Of a stretch of 64,000 nt of DNA, positions 41,836 through 51,478 are shown piece by piece. The stretch's first letter is position 1. Every line of letters starts with the position of its first letter. This DNA is from Ascarosepion bandense. Lineage: Eukaryota > Mollusca > Cephalopoda > Sepiida > Sepiidae. The notes under the pieces were generated by a model. It saw nothing but the letters and a program-made list of their open reading frames with translations. It was not told where the DNA came from and searched no databases. The translations under genes were made by a program, and so were the position numbers. The stretch is taken from positions 1,384,501 through 1,448,500 of the forward strand of contig JBBBDQ010000332.1 of assembly GCA_037127315.1 (NCBI GenBank). Reading direction: 5' to 3'.

Positions 41836-41870
<35 letters not shown>
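41745..41870. repeat. (TA)n arrays around a foldback-5 type end
   Basis: TA arrays at about 41745-41815 and 41839-41869, separated by AAAGGAAAACTCAATACGTC, the terminal sequence of foldback element 5. Confidence 0.85.
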
Positions 41871-42030
41871 AGAGAATGCCAATCCGTGAAGAAGGAGAGG
41901 ATAATTTAAAAGATTGTACCTAATATAAGATATCAATTAGATAAAAATAGACCGCTCAATGGATATTATCCAGAGCAAATATATTGAGGGCAAACTCAAC
42001 CCATAATTATACAGTTATAATTAAGAATTT
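41870..42030. mobile_element. Foldback element 5 family, related internal segment
   Basis: CTCAATGGATATTATCCAGAGCAA matches, inverted, the sequence just outside the right arm of element 5 (near 55880-55905). Shorter AT-rich similarity extends on both sides. Confidence 0.5.
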
Positions 42031-42075
42031 ATTTCAGTAATGTAAAAAAAAAAAAAAAAAAACTGCAATTGCCTC

Positions 42076-42140
42076 GTTCAGACAGTTGATGAATAAATAA
42101 ACGTTAACATTTATTTATTCATCAACGGTCAGAACGGGGA
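42076..42140. repeat. Short palindrome
   Basis: TTGATGAATAAATAAACG / AACATTTATTTATTCATCAA pair almost completely, with outer CGTTCAGAC/GGTCAGAACG support. A hairpin with a stem of about 18 bp or more. Confidence 0.8.
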
Positions 42141-42216
42141 AAATTTAAAAAAAATTACATTGTTGAAATAAATTCTGGATTTTATATCTGTTTAATTATG
42201 TGTTTAGTTTCCCTCT

Positions 42217-42217
<1 letters not shown>

Positions 42218-42259
<42 letters not shown>
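42218..42259. repeat. (TA)n microsatellite
   Basis: Pure TA array. Confidence 0.95.
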
Positions 42260-42260
<1 letters not shown>

Positions 42261-42409
42261 AATTTTTCACTCATAGACAATTCAATAAGAAGCAAGTGAT
42301 ACTGAGTGTAAAAAATATTAGAAAAATAAAAATTTTTAAGGAAGGAGAACAATAAACGGAAAGGAATTAAACACATAGAATATAAAACAGAAATCAACAA
42401 CAAAAATAG

Positions 42410-42422
42410 CAACAACAACAAC

Positions 42423-42488
<66 letters not shown>

Positions 42489-42510
42489 AAGAAGAAGAAG
42501 AAGAAGAAAA
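42410..42510. repeat. (AAC)-(AAT)n-(AAG)n trinucleotide series
   Basis: Three consecutive trinucleotide arrays. Confidence 0.95.
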
Positions 42511-42684
42511 AGAATGTTTGTATAGGCTCCTAACCTGTCAAGAAAGTTTTATCAACATGATAACTTATAAATCTATATTACCTGAATTTTATCGTGACAT
42601 GAAACAACTTATTCAGAATTTGGAAAAATTTAAAAAAAAATAAAAACTGAAAGAACGGACTTGTTCGTATTATTCAACACAAGT

Positions 42685-42689
<5 letters not shown>

Positions 42690-42720
<31 letters not shown>
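42690..42720. repeat. (TA)n microsatellite
   Basis: Pure TA array. Confidence 0.95.
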
Positions 42721-42722
<2 letters not shown>

Positions 42723-42739
42723 ATTTACATATATAGCTG

Positions 42740-43160
42740 TGTCTACATATGTGCGTGTGAGTGTGCAAGTGCGGATATCGCTATATGTGTGAGAAATATG
42801 CGCGTGTGAGGAAAAGTGAATAAAATGAACTGAAGTGATGTGTTGACGCCCACTTCAACATCTGCGATAAAACTTGAGTATTGACAACGAAAGGTCATGA
42901 AGTTAAAATTTAGGATCTGTCATCTGCAAGAGAAAGAAACGTTTCATTCTTAAAAGTTCCAGAAAGGACTTTAAGCGATGCCTTTCTTTAATCTTTGTTT
43001 TCCCCTCAACCCGCCTTCTTTTATCTTTTACTCGCTCTTATCCAATTGTCTCACACTCCTTTTCATGGCAGCATTTAAGCTCCAGATATGAGTGAAGTGG
43101 TTTTAACGCATATTTTTGTCAAACGCTAGAACTCTAAGACATGTCTTAAATATTTCGAGA
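42740..43160. other. Interval of ordinary composition, no gene recognised
   Basis: No domain-coding frame or known repeat is seen upstream of the 5S-like array. Confidence 0.4.
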
Positions 43161-43330
43161 GTTTATGCATATCGCGATTCAGGGCCGGTACGTACTACAC
43201 TCAACCCCACTTCCAGACTGGGAGGGAAGCCTTATTGGGGTCCCTGTCAGTGCTTTGTGACCCTCTCTATCTTATCAACATTTGCTTTTTTTTTTTCTAT
43301 CTACATTTATATGTGTTACAAATAAAGCGG

Positions 43331-43450
43331 GCTTACGGCCATATCACGTTGAATACACCGGTTCTCGCTCGATCACCGAAGTTAAGCAACGTTGAGCCTG
43401 GTCAGTAATTAGATGGGTGACCGCTTCGGAATACCAGGTGCTGTAAGCGT
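43331..43450 (+). rRNA. 5S rRNA-like unit 1 (possible pseudogene)
   Basis: About 120 bases collinear with animal 5S rRNA: GCTTACGGCCATATCACGTT at the start, CACCGGTTCTCG, GATCACCGAAGTTAAGCAAC (the internal promoter A-box zone), GATGGGTGACCGC, AATACCAGGTGCTGTAAGC at the end. The terminal stem GCTTAC/GTAAGC is kept. Departures include CTCGCTCGATC for CTCGTCCGATC and GTAATTAGATGG for GTACTTGGATGG. Only TTT follows instead of TTTT, which is weak as a Pol III terminator. It could be a variant 5S gene or the head of a 5S-derived SINE. Confidence 0.7.
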
Positions 43451-43628
43451 TTAGTGACGGATATGCATATCGCGATTCAGGGACGGTACGTACTACACTC
43501 AACCCCACTTCCAGACTGGGAGGGAAGCCTTATTGGGGTCCCTGTCAGTGCTTTGTGACCCTCTCTATCTTATCAACATTTGCTTTTTTTTTTCTATCTA
43601 CATTTATATGAGTTACAAATAAAGCGGG

Positions 43629-43748
43629 CTTACGGCCATATCACGTTGAATACACCGGTTCTCGCTCGATCACCGAAGTTAAGCAACGTTGAGTCTGGTC
43701 AGTAATTAGATGGGTAACCGCTACGGAATAGCAGGTGCTGTAAGCGTT
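43629..43748 (+). rRNA. 5S rRNA-like unit 2 (probable pseudogene)
   Basis: As unit 1, with additional changes in the C-box region: GGGTAACCGCTACGGAATAGC, where ATACC has become ATAGC. These alter the internal promoter and loop E pairing, so function is less likely. Confidence 0.65.
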
Positions 43749-43927
43749 TAGTGACGGATATGCATATCGCGATTCAGGGACGGTACGTACTACACTCAAC
43801 CCCACTTCCAGACTGGGAGGGAAGCCTTATTGGGGTCCCTGTCAGTGCTTTGTGACCCTCTCTATCTTATCAACATTTGCTTTTTTTTTCTATCTACATT
43901 TATATGTGCTACAAATAAAGCGGGCTT

Positions 43928-44047
43928 ACGGCCATATCACGTTGAATACACCGGTTCTCGCTCGATCACCGAAGTTAAGCAACGTTGAGCCTGGTCAGTA
44001 ATTAGATGGGTGACCGCTTCGGAATAGCAGGTGCTGTAAGCGTTTAG
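43928..44047 (+). rRNA. 5S rRNA-like unit 3 (probable pseudogene), joined to a SINE
   Basis: As unit 1 but with the ATAGC change. Instead of another spacer, the GTTTAGTGACGGATGTACGT link leads straight into a family A tRNA-like head. Confidence 0.65.
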
Positions 44048-44049
44048 TG

Positions 44050-44225
44050 ACGGATGTACGTTGTGGTGCAGTGGATATCGGCTCGCAAAGAGAAATCGGT
44101 GAGCCGAGTTCGAATTACCAGTTGAATACCCTGCATTCACTTAAGCACTGGTACCCTTGGAAAAGGTATTAATCTGTCCCTTCCCACCAGTTATGGGTTA
44201 AATAACAGGGTAGGACTTGGATACC
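44050..44225 (+). mobile_element. SINE family A, 5' half, fused to 5S-like unit 3
   Basis: GTTGTGGTGCAGTGGATATC, GAGCCGAGTTCGAATTACC, the CATTCACTTAAGCAC block, GGTATTAATCTGTCCCTTCC and AACAGGGTAGGACTTGG, then the family ends early. Confidence 0.85.
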
Positions 44226-44605
44226 CTGCCCTCAAAAACAAATCCCAATGAATCTTGCTACTCGAAAAGAAAAAGTATTACTAGACACAAAAACTAATAT
44301 AAAAAACAACAATAAATTGTTGAAAAGAAAAAAAGGTATTACCAGCAGGTTAATATGCCATAAAACAAAAACAACCAACCAACAAATAAAGTGGAACATA
44401 ACTGACTATTATTAAAGGACGAACATTTTCCACGAATTGTTTTTTCATCCAAATCTGTTGTTTTTTTTTTTACTCATGTTAAGTCTCGAAAAAACACTAT
44501 GTAAACTTCACTATTTTTCATACCTAATGTTCAATATATTTAAGTTATTCGACATTTTAACAAAAAAAAATTTTAATTTCATGTTAAAAATTGCCACAAG
44601 ACATT
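44225..44605. other. AT-rich interval, no feature recognised
   Basis: Only A- and T-runs. Confidence 0.5.
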
Positions 44606-44607
44606 GT

Positions 44608-45140
44608 TGATTGCAGATCCACCTAGGGATCCTTGACAAAATCCAACGGAGAATCTGTAATGTGATCGATCCCGACTTGGCATGTCGAATACAGTCACGC
44701 GCAACGTGGCTTCCCGGTGTCTCTTCTAGAAATACTTTTATGGCTTCATCGGAATGAACTTAGCTCATTGGTGCCCCTGTATATCAATTTAATCGAGCCA
44801 CAGGATTAGCAACTAGGTCCTACCCTTGTACTGTGAAACTAATAAGATGTAAACGCAAATTCTACTCCAACAGCTTCTTTTCTCGCACTTCCCGCCTGTG
44901 AAATTCCCTCCCGTTTGTTTTCTTCCCCGACAGATACAATCTGCAATAATTTAAATACAAAGTCGATAGTCATCTCCTATCTCACTAACTTGCATTCTCT
45001 CTCTCATGCTCCTTTCTCCGTCCACTTCACTCTCATCAGTATTCTCATCGTTCTCTTACCCTTTTCCTGATACCCTCTGTAACCTGTCACTCTTTCTCAT
45101 AACTTTCTTTTTGTGTACGCCCTGTACAACTGCGGCAGAT
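44608..45140 (+). pseudogene. CR1/L2-like LINE, C-terminal end
   Basis: Starts at a sequence encoding IHLGILDKIQRRICNVIDPD followed by LACRIQ. After frameshifts come DELSSLVPLYI-like, ATRLATRS-like, IRCKRKFYSNSFFSRTSRL-like and NSLPFVFFPDRYNLQ blocks, in the same order as the copies at 51590 and 61815. This is the terminal domain of a CR1/L2/Jockey-group LINE. Truncated at both ends; the A-rich tail hairpin is not retained. Confidence 0.78.
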
Positions 45141-45149
45141 AGAATTAAT

Positions 45150-45480
45150 AAAAATTTAAATAATTATCTATTAAGACATCCCACTAAATTGTATTTAGAT
45201 TCATTGTATTTATTTAAAATTTTTCTAGTCAAGATTGTGCACCTACATGCAGTATGATCTATTATCGTACATAATTCGGTTTGAATAAAATTTCTAATAA
45301 TATTTACGTTTTATATGAACACTACCGTATGAAAATTGATAGAGTAATGGCAAGGTACTGCGGTTAAGTTTTTTTTTATTTAATTTTGTTTCTATTTGTT
45401 GTGGATTCTGAGTGAGAAACCACGCAAAATAATAAATAACAAAAATAGATATGGAGAGAGAAAATGTAAGTGATATTGAA
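45150..45480. other. AT-rich interval, no feature recognised
   Basis: No coding or repeat evidence. Confidence 0.5.
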
Positions 45481-45484
45481 AAAA

Positions 45485-45706
45485 AAAAAATATATATATA
45501 GTGATTGTTTAATACTTAGTTTTTGGTCATAATAGGGTAAGAAAAGTACATATTTGTATTAAAAAGTGTTCGATACAATTACATTGTAGAACTTTTGAAT
45601 ATTTTCCATTTTTAAACGAGTTATTTCGCTACCCAGGTTATCGAAAATTGCCTGAAGACACCACTCATGATAGAAACCTGCGTAACGAAATACCTCTTTT
45701 AAAAAT
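45485..45706. mobile_element. Dispersed repeat I with short inverted ends
   Basis: Bases 45500-45640 match the reverse complement of 50650-50800. Within it, CCATTTTTAAACGAGTTATT (45607) pairs with AAATACCTCTTTTAAAAATGG (45688). The loop contains CCTGAAGACACCACTCATGA then TAGAAACC, a CTGAAGA...GAAAC arrangement like a weak hammerhead core. Confidence 0.6.
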
Positions 45707-45710
45707 GGAA

Positions 45711-45778
<68 letters not shown>
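45707..45778. repeat. (TA)n then (TG)n
   Basis: Compound microsatellite. Confidence 0.95.
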
Positions 45779-45779
<1 letters not shown>

Positions 45780-45925
45780 CCAAGTGAATAAGGAACGAAG
45801 AAAATATTAACAACGTTCAAAACATTAATTTAAAATAGTTCCCAATATAGAAACAGACCGATGAATATTTATTATAAATTATAGTTTAGAACATGTACAA
45901 ATTACAATCTACCTAGTAGATATAT
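45780..45925 (-). mobile_element. Foldback element 1 family, outer arm only
   Basis: AAGTGAATAAGGAACGAAGA through GTACAAATTACAATCTACCT matches the outer arm of element 1 up to the stem I strand of the hammerhead. The ribozyme core itself is absent. Confidence 0.7.
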
Positions 45926-46224
45926 ATATATAATTAATGCGGAACAAATTGTAAGTTAGCTGAGCGCTGGTTTTTTTGTTTTTACAGTTTTCCAGACTTC
46001 GAAGTTTTGTAGGGACATTGTTTATGTATGTTTATGTAATGTCTTGACTCTTCAATATCATTTAGGTTTCTTTGAGAAGCTTTGAGATAAAAAAAAACCA
46101 CAGAAATAACACCGCTTAGCTAAGTGATAACTTTCTCCACAATAATTTTATTAACGTTCTATTCTTATCTTTAATATCGAGCAGTTTATAACAAAAAACC
46201 TGCTTGCCTAAAATGCATTTTCAC

Positions 46225-46305
46225 CAGTAAACTAAAAAAAACAAAAACAAAAACAAAAAAACAAAAAACAAAACAAAACAAAAACAAAAAACACACACAC
46301 AATTT
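46225..46305. repeat. (AAAAAC)n and CA low-complexity tract
   Basis: Irregular A5C/A4C units ending in ACACAC. Confidence 0.9.
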
Positions 46306-46309
46306 TGAC

Positions 46310-47235
46310 ACAATTACAATTTAACACTATAAGTATATATGTAACCCTATTATCAGATGGCTGGTATTAATTTTAAATGATTTTCAAGATGAGAAGAGAT
46401 TTCTCTAAAATTGGAAAATATAATTATTTTTGTCCGGAAAAGTAGCCGAAATACAAAAAAGTGGAAAATACAGACACTAGATTACACTGGGTGCAAAATC
46501 CTTTTGTTGAGTAAGTAAGCGAATTTATCAAAATACATTTAAATAATTCCAGTCACAACATTTGTCAATGGGTTTTGACAATGTGTGATCCTAGGCCAAA
46601 ATACGGCCTTGACAATTACCTGTGTACTGGATTACCAGGACAGTTGATAACAGCAGGTAGACAATAAGTGCGGGTGTGAAGTCGAAATGAAAAAATGTAA
46701 TTGTTTTCATTTCGAGATGGTAAAGAGAAGGAAATAGAAACCCTATTATATTCTTTCCCACACCGGTCTGAGTCCTGTTTAACAAAATGAAAATGCAAAG
46801 ACGAAATTTGTTATTCGGCTCCCAAAGCTGAGAAGTAGATGCTGGTAAATACAGTCGGTCTGAAAACTCATCTGCTGCTACAAATAAGAGGAAGACGATT
46901 AGAGAGAAATATTGCTAAATTTAACTGATTGTCCCGTAGAAATAATATAACACGAATATTCTACTGAATACCGGCCAACTGATATTTCTTTTCCGTCACT
47001 TATGTAGACTTGATTGTAATCTTGAAATTATTCGATATATATAAATATATATCAATCTACATTATGTCGTTGCGGTCTTGATTCTGGTTTTTATCATATA
47101 CCAATCTATCGCAAGTCTGGTCTATCCTCATCACGTGATAATAAGCGGTCCTGTTTTGGCTAATCTGAGATCAACAACACAGCGTGGGCAGCATCGGCGA
47201 AAGGTCAGAGAGGTTGATTAGACGCACTAGGTGTC
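46310..47235. other. Interval without recognised gene
   Basis: AT-rich; no coding domain. Short open frames at 46591-46798 have no recognisable motif. Confidence 0.45.
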
Positions 47236-47238
47236 GTG

Positions 47239-47329
47239 TTATATATATATATATATATATATATGTACATAAGATGTACCTACATTAGGTCATAAGAAAA
47301 AAATAATTCACCCCTTGTAAATGTGACAG

Positions 47330-47367
<38 letters not shown>
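47239..47367. repeat. Two (TA)n arrays
   Basis: At about 47239-47262 and 47334-47367. Confidence 0.95.
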
Positions 47368-47369
<2 letters not shown>

Positions 47370-48100
47370 TGCAAATGCATAAGGGTCTTTATTATAATAG
47401 TGTGGACACATTTATATTCTTCACTATTCGACGACCAAATTATTGAAAAAAAATAATAAATGACATAATAAGGCACTGTTAAAGAGCAAACACGTGGCAA
47501 GAGCTTTCGTAATTTATATTTTTGATCTAACTTAAAGGGATTTTGAGTAAATATACTATTTTTCCTTCGATTCAGAATGCATTTTATTCTAATTTTTCAA
47601 AACTTAATTTATAAATAACATTTTTGATTTTTTTAAAAATCCAATTATTTATTAAATAACGTTTTAAAATTCATTTTATTTTTTATGTAAAATCTTTTTA
47701 TTATTATTATATTCTAATACAATTCTTAATATCATAATACAATCTTTTAGATATCTATTTAAGTATTAGAAAAAAAAATAAGTATCAATTTAATTATTTT
47801 AATATCTATTCAATTATTATTTTTTTTAAACAAATTTTGGATATATGCAAGTTATTGTGATTATTTTTATGAATAAAACTTTTCTCTATTATTGTATTGG
47901 TATGTTTCACCTACAATTTACGTGTTCTTACAACAAATTTGTTATAATTTTCATTGCGAGGTAATGAATAATTATATCTTCTGTTTAATTTTTGCTTGGA
48001 TGTATGTTGTCATACAGAATGTTATCTTATTTTTTCACCAGTACGACAATATTTTACATCATTGTATCACTATAAAACATTTTGTATTGTCGTGTGTAAG
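47370..48100. other. Very AT-rich interval, no feature recognised
   Basis: Extended T-rich and A-rich sequence with no identifiable repeat or coding region. Confidence 0.5.
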
Positions 48101-48109
48101 AACTCCAGG

Positions 48110-48480
48110 TGTCTATCTATTTTCGGAAATTCGAGTCGACTAACGTGTTAACGAAAAGAACAAAGCGGAAACGGAAATGACGCAAAATTTCCCCAGCGCC
48201 ATTATTTACTCAGTGTAAGTGCCTTTGATATTTCACTTGTTTACTGCACAGGGGCGAATCGAAGATTTTGGAGTAGGACGGAAGATTGATGATGAACGTC
48301 TTCATGTAGTGTTAGACTTTCAACTGCTTGTGCGATCAGTCAACAATACTGTGTCGTTTAGAAGGTTCACTAAGATTTTAGAAGCTCAGAGCTTTTCAGA
48401 AATTAACATTCGCCGGCGTTTTGTTTGTCTTCGAGCTTGACTCCAGAAAAATGTCATTTTTTAAGAAAGTACTGTTTGCT
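48110..48480. other. Unassigned block of ordinary composition
   Basis: Less AT-rich, CpG-containing, unlike the repeat families here. A 73-codon plus-strand open frame (QGRIEDFGVGRKIDDERLHV...) follows a TTTACTGCACAG that resembles a splice acceptor. I do not recognise the peptide, and no matching donor or second exon was found. Confidence 0.35.
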
Positions 48481-48724
48481 GACGAAGAATGGATTTATTA
48501 GGATTTATTAGTTATTAAAACGAAGACTACCCTTGTTAGAAGTTTGTTAACTGGGAAAACTAACATTTTTTCTTCCAGAATGAAAATATTTTGCACTCTT
48601 TTTCAAACACAAAACTGTTGAACAATTATTTCGAATTTGTGTTTATTTCTGAGATGAAAGAACAATAATTGATTTCACAGGATATTTCGCAATAATCAAC
48701 AAGATAATCCACATCAGCCAATCT

Positions 48725-48785
48725 ATGAATAGCTGATGTTGACCAGAGAGTACTTGGTCGAAACGTTGTGTCTATTATAACACCT
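48725..48785 (+). other. Hammerhead-like core
   Basis: CTGATGT (48731-48737) is followed by a GACCA/TGGTC stem and GAAACGTTG. The final A of CTGATGA is replaced by T, and one extra base precedes the stem. Probably not active as such. Confidence 0.35.
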
Positions 48786-48841
48786 ATATCAACGAAGATG
48801 AGAACAAAAGTTCGAAATAATTCCAAGATTATTGAAAATTT

Positions 48842-49130
48842 AGTCAGTCAGTTAAGTGCCATACGTGATACACGCTTGGGCGATCATGTCTCGAAAGAGA
48901 CATTACTGACTGGGCAGAAGATTATCCCGCAGTAGGTTGCCATTGCTTTCTGCGGTAGACTGGTTGCCGACCAAGGCTATAGAACCCAATCTGTCCTGTT
49001 ATTTAACCCATAACTGGTAGAAATAGACGGATTAATACCTTTCCCAAGGGTATTTACGAGTAAGTGAATGCAATGAATTCAGCTGGAATTCAAGCTCGGC
49101 TCCCCGATTTCTCGTTCCGAGCCGATCTCA
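48842..49130 (-). mobile_element. SINE family A, nearly full length
   Basis: Minus-strand family A from the GTCAGTCAGTTAAGTGCCAT end (3') to GATTTCTCGTTCCGAGCCGAT, close to the tRNA-like start. Confidence 0.9.
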
Positions 49131-49235
49131 TCTCAAAAATAAATACAAATTATGACAACTGGCACGAAACCACTAACATAATCCAGTTGTCAAAATCCAC
49201 CTGACACTGAATATAAAAGGCTCCAAAAATACATT

Positions 49236-49421
49236 CGGGAGGGTGGCGTAGTAGATATGGTAATTAGTTATACATGTGTTAATATCATCTAGTGGTCATG
49301 ACTTCGATCCTTGGACTTGGTTGTGAGAATACCGAAATTATTTCAAGTCTTGGGTTTATTCATTCAGCTCTATGCACTGCCGAGAACCCTCCTCACTTGC
49401 TTGGGGTGAAATGATTAAAAG
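49236..49421 (+). mobile_element. tRNA-derived SINE, family E, with CR1/L2-type tail
   Basis: The tRNA-like head has GGGTGGCGTAGTAGATATGG (A-box side) and CATGACTTCGATCCTTGG (B-box). A unique body follows, then the 3' tail CTTGCTTGGGGTGAAATGAT-TAAAA. That tail matches the 3' ends of repeat D and of the CR1-like LINE at 51590. Confidence 0.75.
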
Positions 49422-49733
49422 GTAAGATGTAGAATAATCACAATTTCAGCAATAACTGTCTACCTTGAGTGGCACATTGCCCTTGTATTAGGTAAATTCC
49501 AGTCTGAAAATGACCCTCGCTTATGTGCTTTTGTGTGTGTTTGTATTTGATTATATATATATATATATATACTCAGATTAACCTATTATTATGACACAAG
49601 AATGTGAAAACATTGGAGTAAGAAATAAACCTCACCAGATTTCCTAGTAGGGAGGGCCAAATTGTCTCATAAATCAGCATACATTTATCTGGTTTCTAAT
49701 ATCAATTTATGGTACCGATAGAAAACAATTCAA

Positions 49734-49775
49734 CACACACACACACACATACATACACACACACACACACACACA
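49734..49775. repeat. (CA)n microsatellite
   Basis: CA array with two irregular units, immediately left of mariner copy 2. A short (TA)n lies at about 49552-49570. Confidence 0.9.
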
Positions 49776-49776
49776 G

Positions 49777-50640
49777 AGGATGCAATGAGTAATTTGTCAC
49801 CATTTTACATTTTCAATTTCGCGCAAGCGCTTTGCTTGTTTTTTATTTTTCAGCTACGCAGTATAGTAAGGTCAGTTGGGCACCAGCTGTGAGAAAAAAA
49901 ATTACAAAATGAAGCAATTTACTCATCCGTAAATTTGAAAAAGGCAGGCTACACTCCTTGGCATTCACGCCGGAAGCCATAATACGAACATTTCTTAGCG
50001 TTTGGTTGTCAATTTGAGAACAGTGCATAGGATTCGTAAAGAGTTAGATGATTCTAATGGTGATTATGAAGGTACAACAGCTCGGAAAACTCACTCTGAT
50101 TCTGATAAGAAAAGAACTCCCGAATTTGTTGGGGAGGGCCTCAGACTGAATCCAGCATCAAATGTTTTGAGAAGGGTCATAAACATAGCTAATAGAAGAC
50201 TCTAAGTTTAACAACAGGACTGTACACCATGCTATAAAAGAAGAAGCGCCCAGTCAGGGCTGTCAGATAATTTCTGAGTCCGGATTACCCCTTAAATCTG
50301 GATGCATAACTTCCTAGATAGCAACACTCCCTTGTTATTATGTGCAGGGCACAGTTGAGCGATGGACTAACAAAACCCCTTCTAATAACAAAGATGAACT
50401 GAAGACAAGGATTATAGCAGCTTTCACCAGCTTAAACAAGGAGAACGTTCAGAAGAGATGCAGTGGATTCCGAAGTCATCTGGAGGCCGTGGTTGAAGCA
50501 AATGACGATTATATTGAATAAATTTAGTCAATAAAATTTCAAGATATTTTTGTGTAATTTTGGAAAATATATCAGTTAAAATGAGATGTCAGTGTTATTC
50601 TAATTGTTGCGTAATTTAGACAATTTATCCATTGCACCCT
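49777..50640 (+). pseudogene. Mariner-like transposon copy 2, internally deleted
   Basis: Terminal inverted repeats AGGATGCAATGAGTAATTTG and AGGGTGCAATGGATAAATTG match at 18 of the first 22 positions. The N-terminal coding region includes TVHRIRKELDDSNGDYEGTT then ARKTHSDSDKKRTPEFVG, a winged-helix linker typical of mariner-like enzymes. Then a large deletion removes most of the catalytic core. The C-terminal remnant reads NKDELKTRIIAAFTSLNKEN followed by a LEAVVEANDDYIE-like end. Non-autonomous, but with both ends kept. Confidence 0.8.
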
Positions 50641-50644
50641 ATAT

Positions 50645-50795
50645 ATTGCACTCAAGGTAGCGAAATAACTCGTTTAAAAATGAAAAGTATTCAAAAGTTC
50701 TACAAAATAATTGTATAGAACACTTTTTATTACAAATGTGTACTGGTCTAACCTTATTAGAACCAAAAACTAAGTATTAAACAATCAATATCTAT
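50645..50795 (-). mobile_element. Dispersed repeat I, second copy
   Basis: Reverse complement of 45500-45640: GGTAGCGAAATAACTCGTTT, AAAGTTCTACAAAATAATTG, AACCAAAAACTAAGTATTAA. Confidence 0.7.
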
Positions 50796-50796
50796 A

Positions 50797-50836
<40 letters not shown>
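50795..50836. repeat. (TA)n microsatellite
   Basis: Pure TA array. Confidence 0.95.
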
Positions 50837-50837
<1 letters not shown>

Positions 50838-50842
<5 letters not shown>

Positions 50843-50912
50843 CTTGTGACTTCATATGTCGAGGTACGTTTGCTTTTAGATCTCGACATGTGAAGCCACA
50901 AGTTTATTCACC
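50838..50912. repeat. 73-bp hairpin-forming palindrome
   Basis: AATAAACTTGTGACTTCATA...GTCGAG pairs with CTCGAC...ATGTGAAGCCACAAGTTTATT. A loop of about 20 bases. Confidence 0.85.
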
Positions 50913-51064
50913 TAAAGAGAGTCAACTTTAGACTCAAAACACGTGTAGCAACAAAAATACCATTATGGAGACAATATATCATACAAAAAGCAATAATAAT
51001 TATAATAATAGCAACAATAAATCTACACTTTAAGCAAAACGTTTACAACTTCTCGCACTTTTCT

Positions 51065-51065
<1 letters not shown>

Positions 51066-51115
<50 letters not shown>
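51066..51115. repeat. (CA)n(TA)n microsatellite
   Basis: Compound array abutting foldback element 4. Confidence 0.95.
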
Positions 51116-51148
51116 TGTAATTTTGTTATTACACTGGTTTATAAAAGC

Positions 51149-51200
51149 AGAATATCACTACACAAAAATTTTCATGTTTCACAACTCTTCAGGTGATATG
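51149..51200 (-). ncRNA. Hammerhead ribozyme motif with minimal stem II
   Basis: Minus strand: stem I ATATCAC with GTGATAT (7 bp); CTGAAGA (complement of 51186-51192), which fits CUGANGA; only five bases (GTTGT) where stem II should be; GAAA (complement of 51177-51180); stem III CATGAA with TTTGTG-type pairing (six pairs, two of them wobble) around AATT; then TA before GTGATAT. All catalytic bases are present. The near-absence of stem II suggests slow or dimer-assisted cleavage. The predicted cut is between the complements of 51159 and 51158. Confidence 0.65.
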
Positions 51201-51241
51201 TTAAAATAAATGGTGAGAATCGTTTTTGCTATTTGTTTTAA

Positions 51242-51300
51242 CATATCACCTGAAGAGGTTTTGTTTTGAAACGTGAAAGTTTTTTTGTAGTGATATTATG
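51242..51300 (+). ncRNA. Hammerhead ribozyme motif with minimal stem II, partner copy
   Basis: CATATCAC (51242-51249) pairs with GTGATATTATG (51290-51300, eight positions with one wobble or mismatch). CTGAAGA is 51250-51256, an eleven-base weak stem II is 51257-51267, GAAA is 51268-51271, and a diverged stem III is 51272-51287. TA lies at 51288-51289, with a predicted cut after 51289. More substitutions than the minus-strand partner. Confidence 0.6.
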
Positions 51301-51424
51301 CTGTTATAAAAATTATTGTAATAACAAAATTGTAATATTAAGCTCTACTCTGGATCGAGCAGTCTTTATAAAAGTAAATGCTTGAACAGTGGGTTTTTAA
51401 TCTATGAGTTCTTTCACTTTTCTG

Positions 51425-51430
<6 letters not shown>

Positions 51431-51476
<46 letters not shown>
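51431..51476. repeat. (TA)n microsatellite
   Basis: Pure TA array next to a foldback 1 family end. Confidence 0.95.

Positions 51477-51478
<2 letters not shown>

Larger units (their letters stand above)
43164..44049 (+). repeat. Three-unit tandem array carrying 5S-like sequence
   Basis: Unit starts (TATGCATATCGCGATTCAGG) fall at 43164, 43462 and 43759, so the period is 298 then 297. The difference lies in a T-run. Each unit has about 167 bases of spacer, a 5S-like segment, and a short GTTTAGTGACGGA link. Units differ by only a few bases, so the duplication is recent or homogenised. Confidence 0.93.
51116..51337. mobile_element. Foldback element 4, hammerhead-bearing
   Basis: Arms 51116-51215 and 51238-51337 are largely complementary (TTGTAATTTTGTTATTACA... 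against ...TGTAATAACAAAATTGTAA) with a loop of about 20 bases. Each arm holds a hammerhead motif, one per strand. No coding capacity. Confidence 0.85.

Noticed and set aside
42860..43325. Plus-strand frame before the 5S-like array
   Set aside because: Overlaps the array spacer and has no conserved domain.
43331..44047. Confident functional 5S rRNA genes
   Set aside because: Substitutions in the internal promoter region, only TTT after the end, and fusion of unit 3 to a SINE make function uncertain, so they are listed as 5S-like.
48219..48440. Possible exon (73 codons after an acceptor-like TTTACTGCACAG)
   Set aside because: No donor site, partner exon or recognisable domain. Left as an unassigned block.
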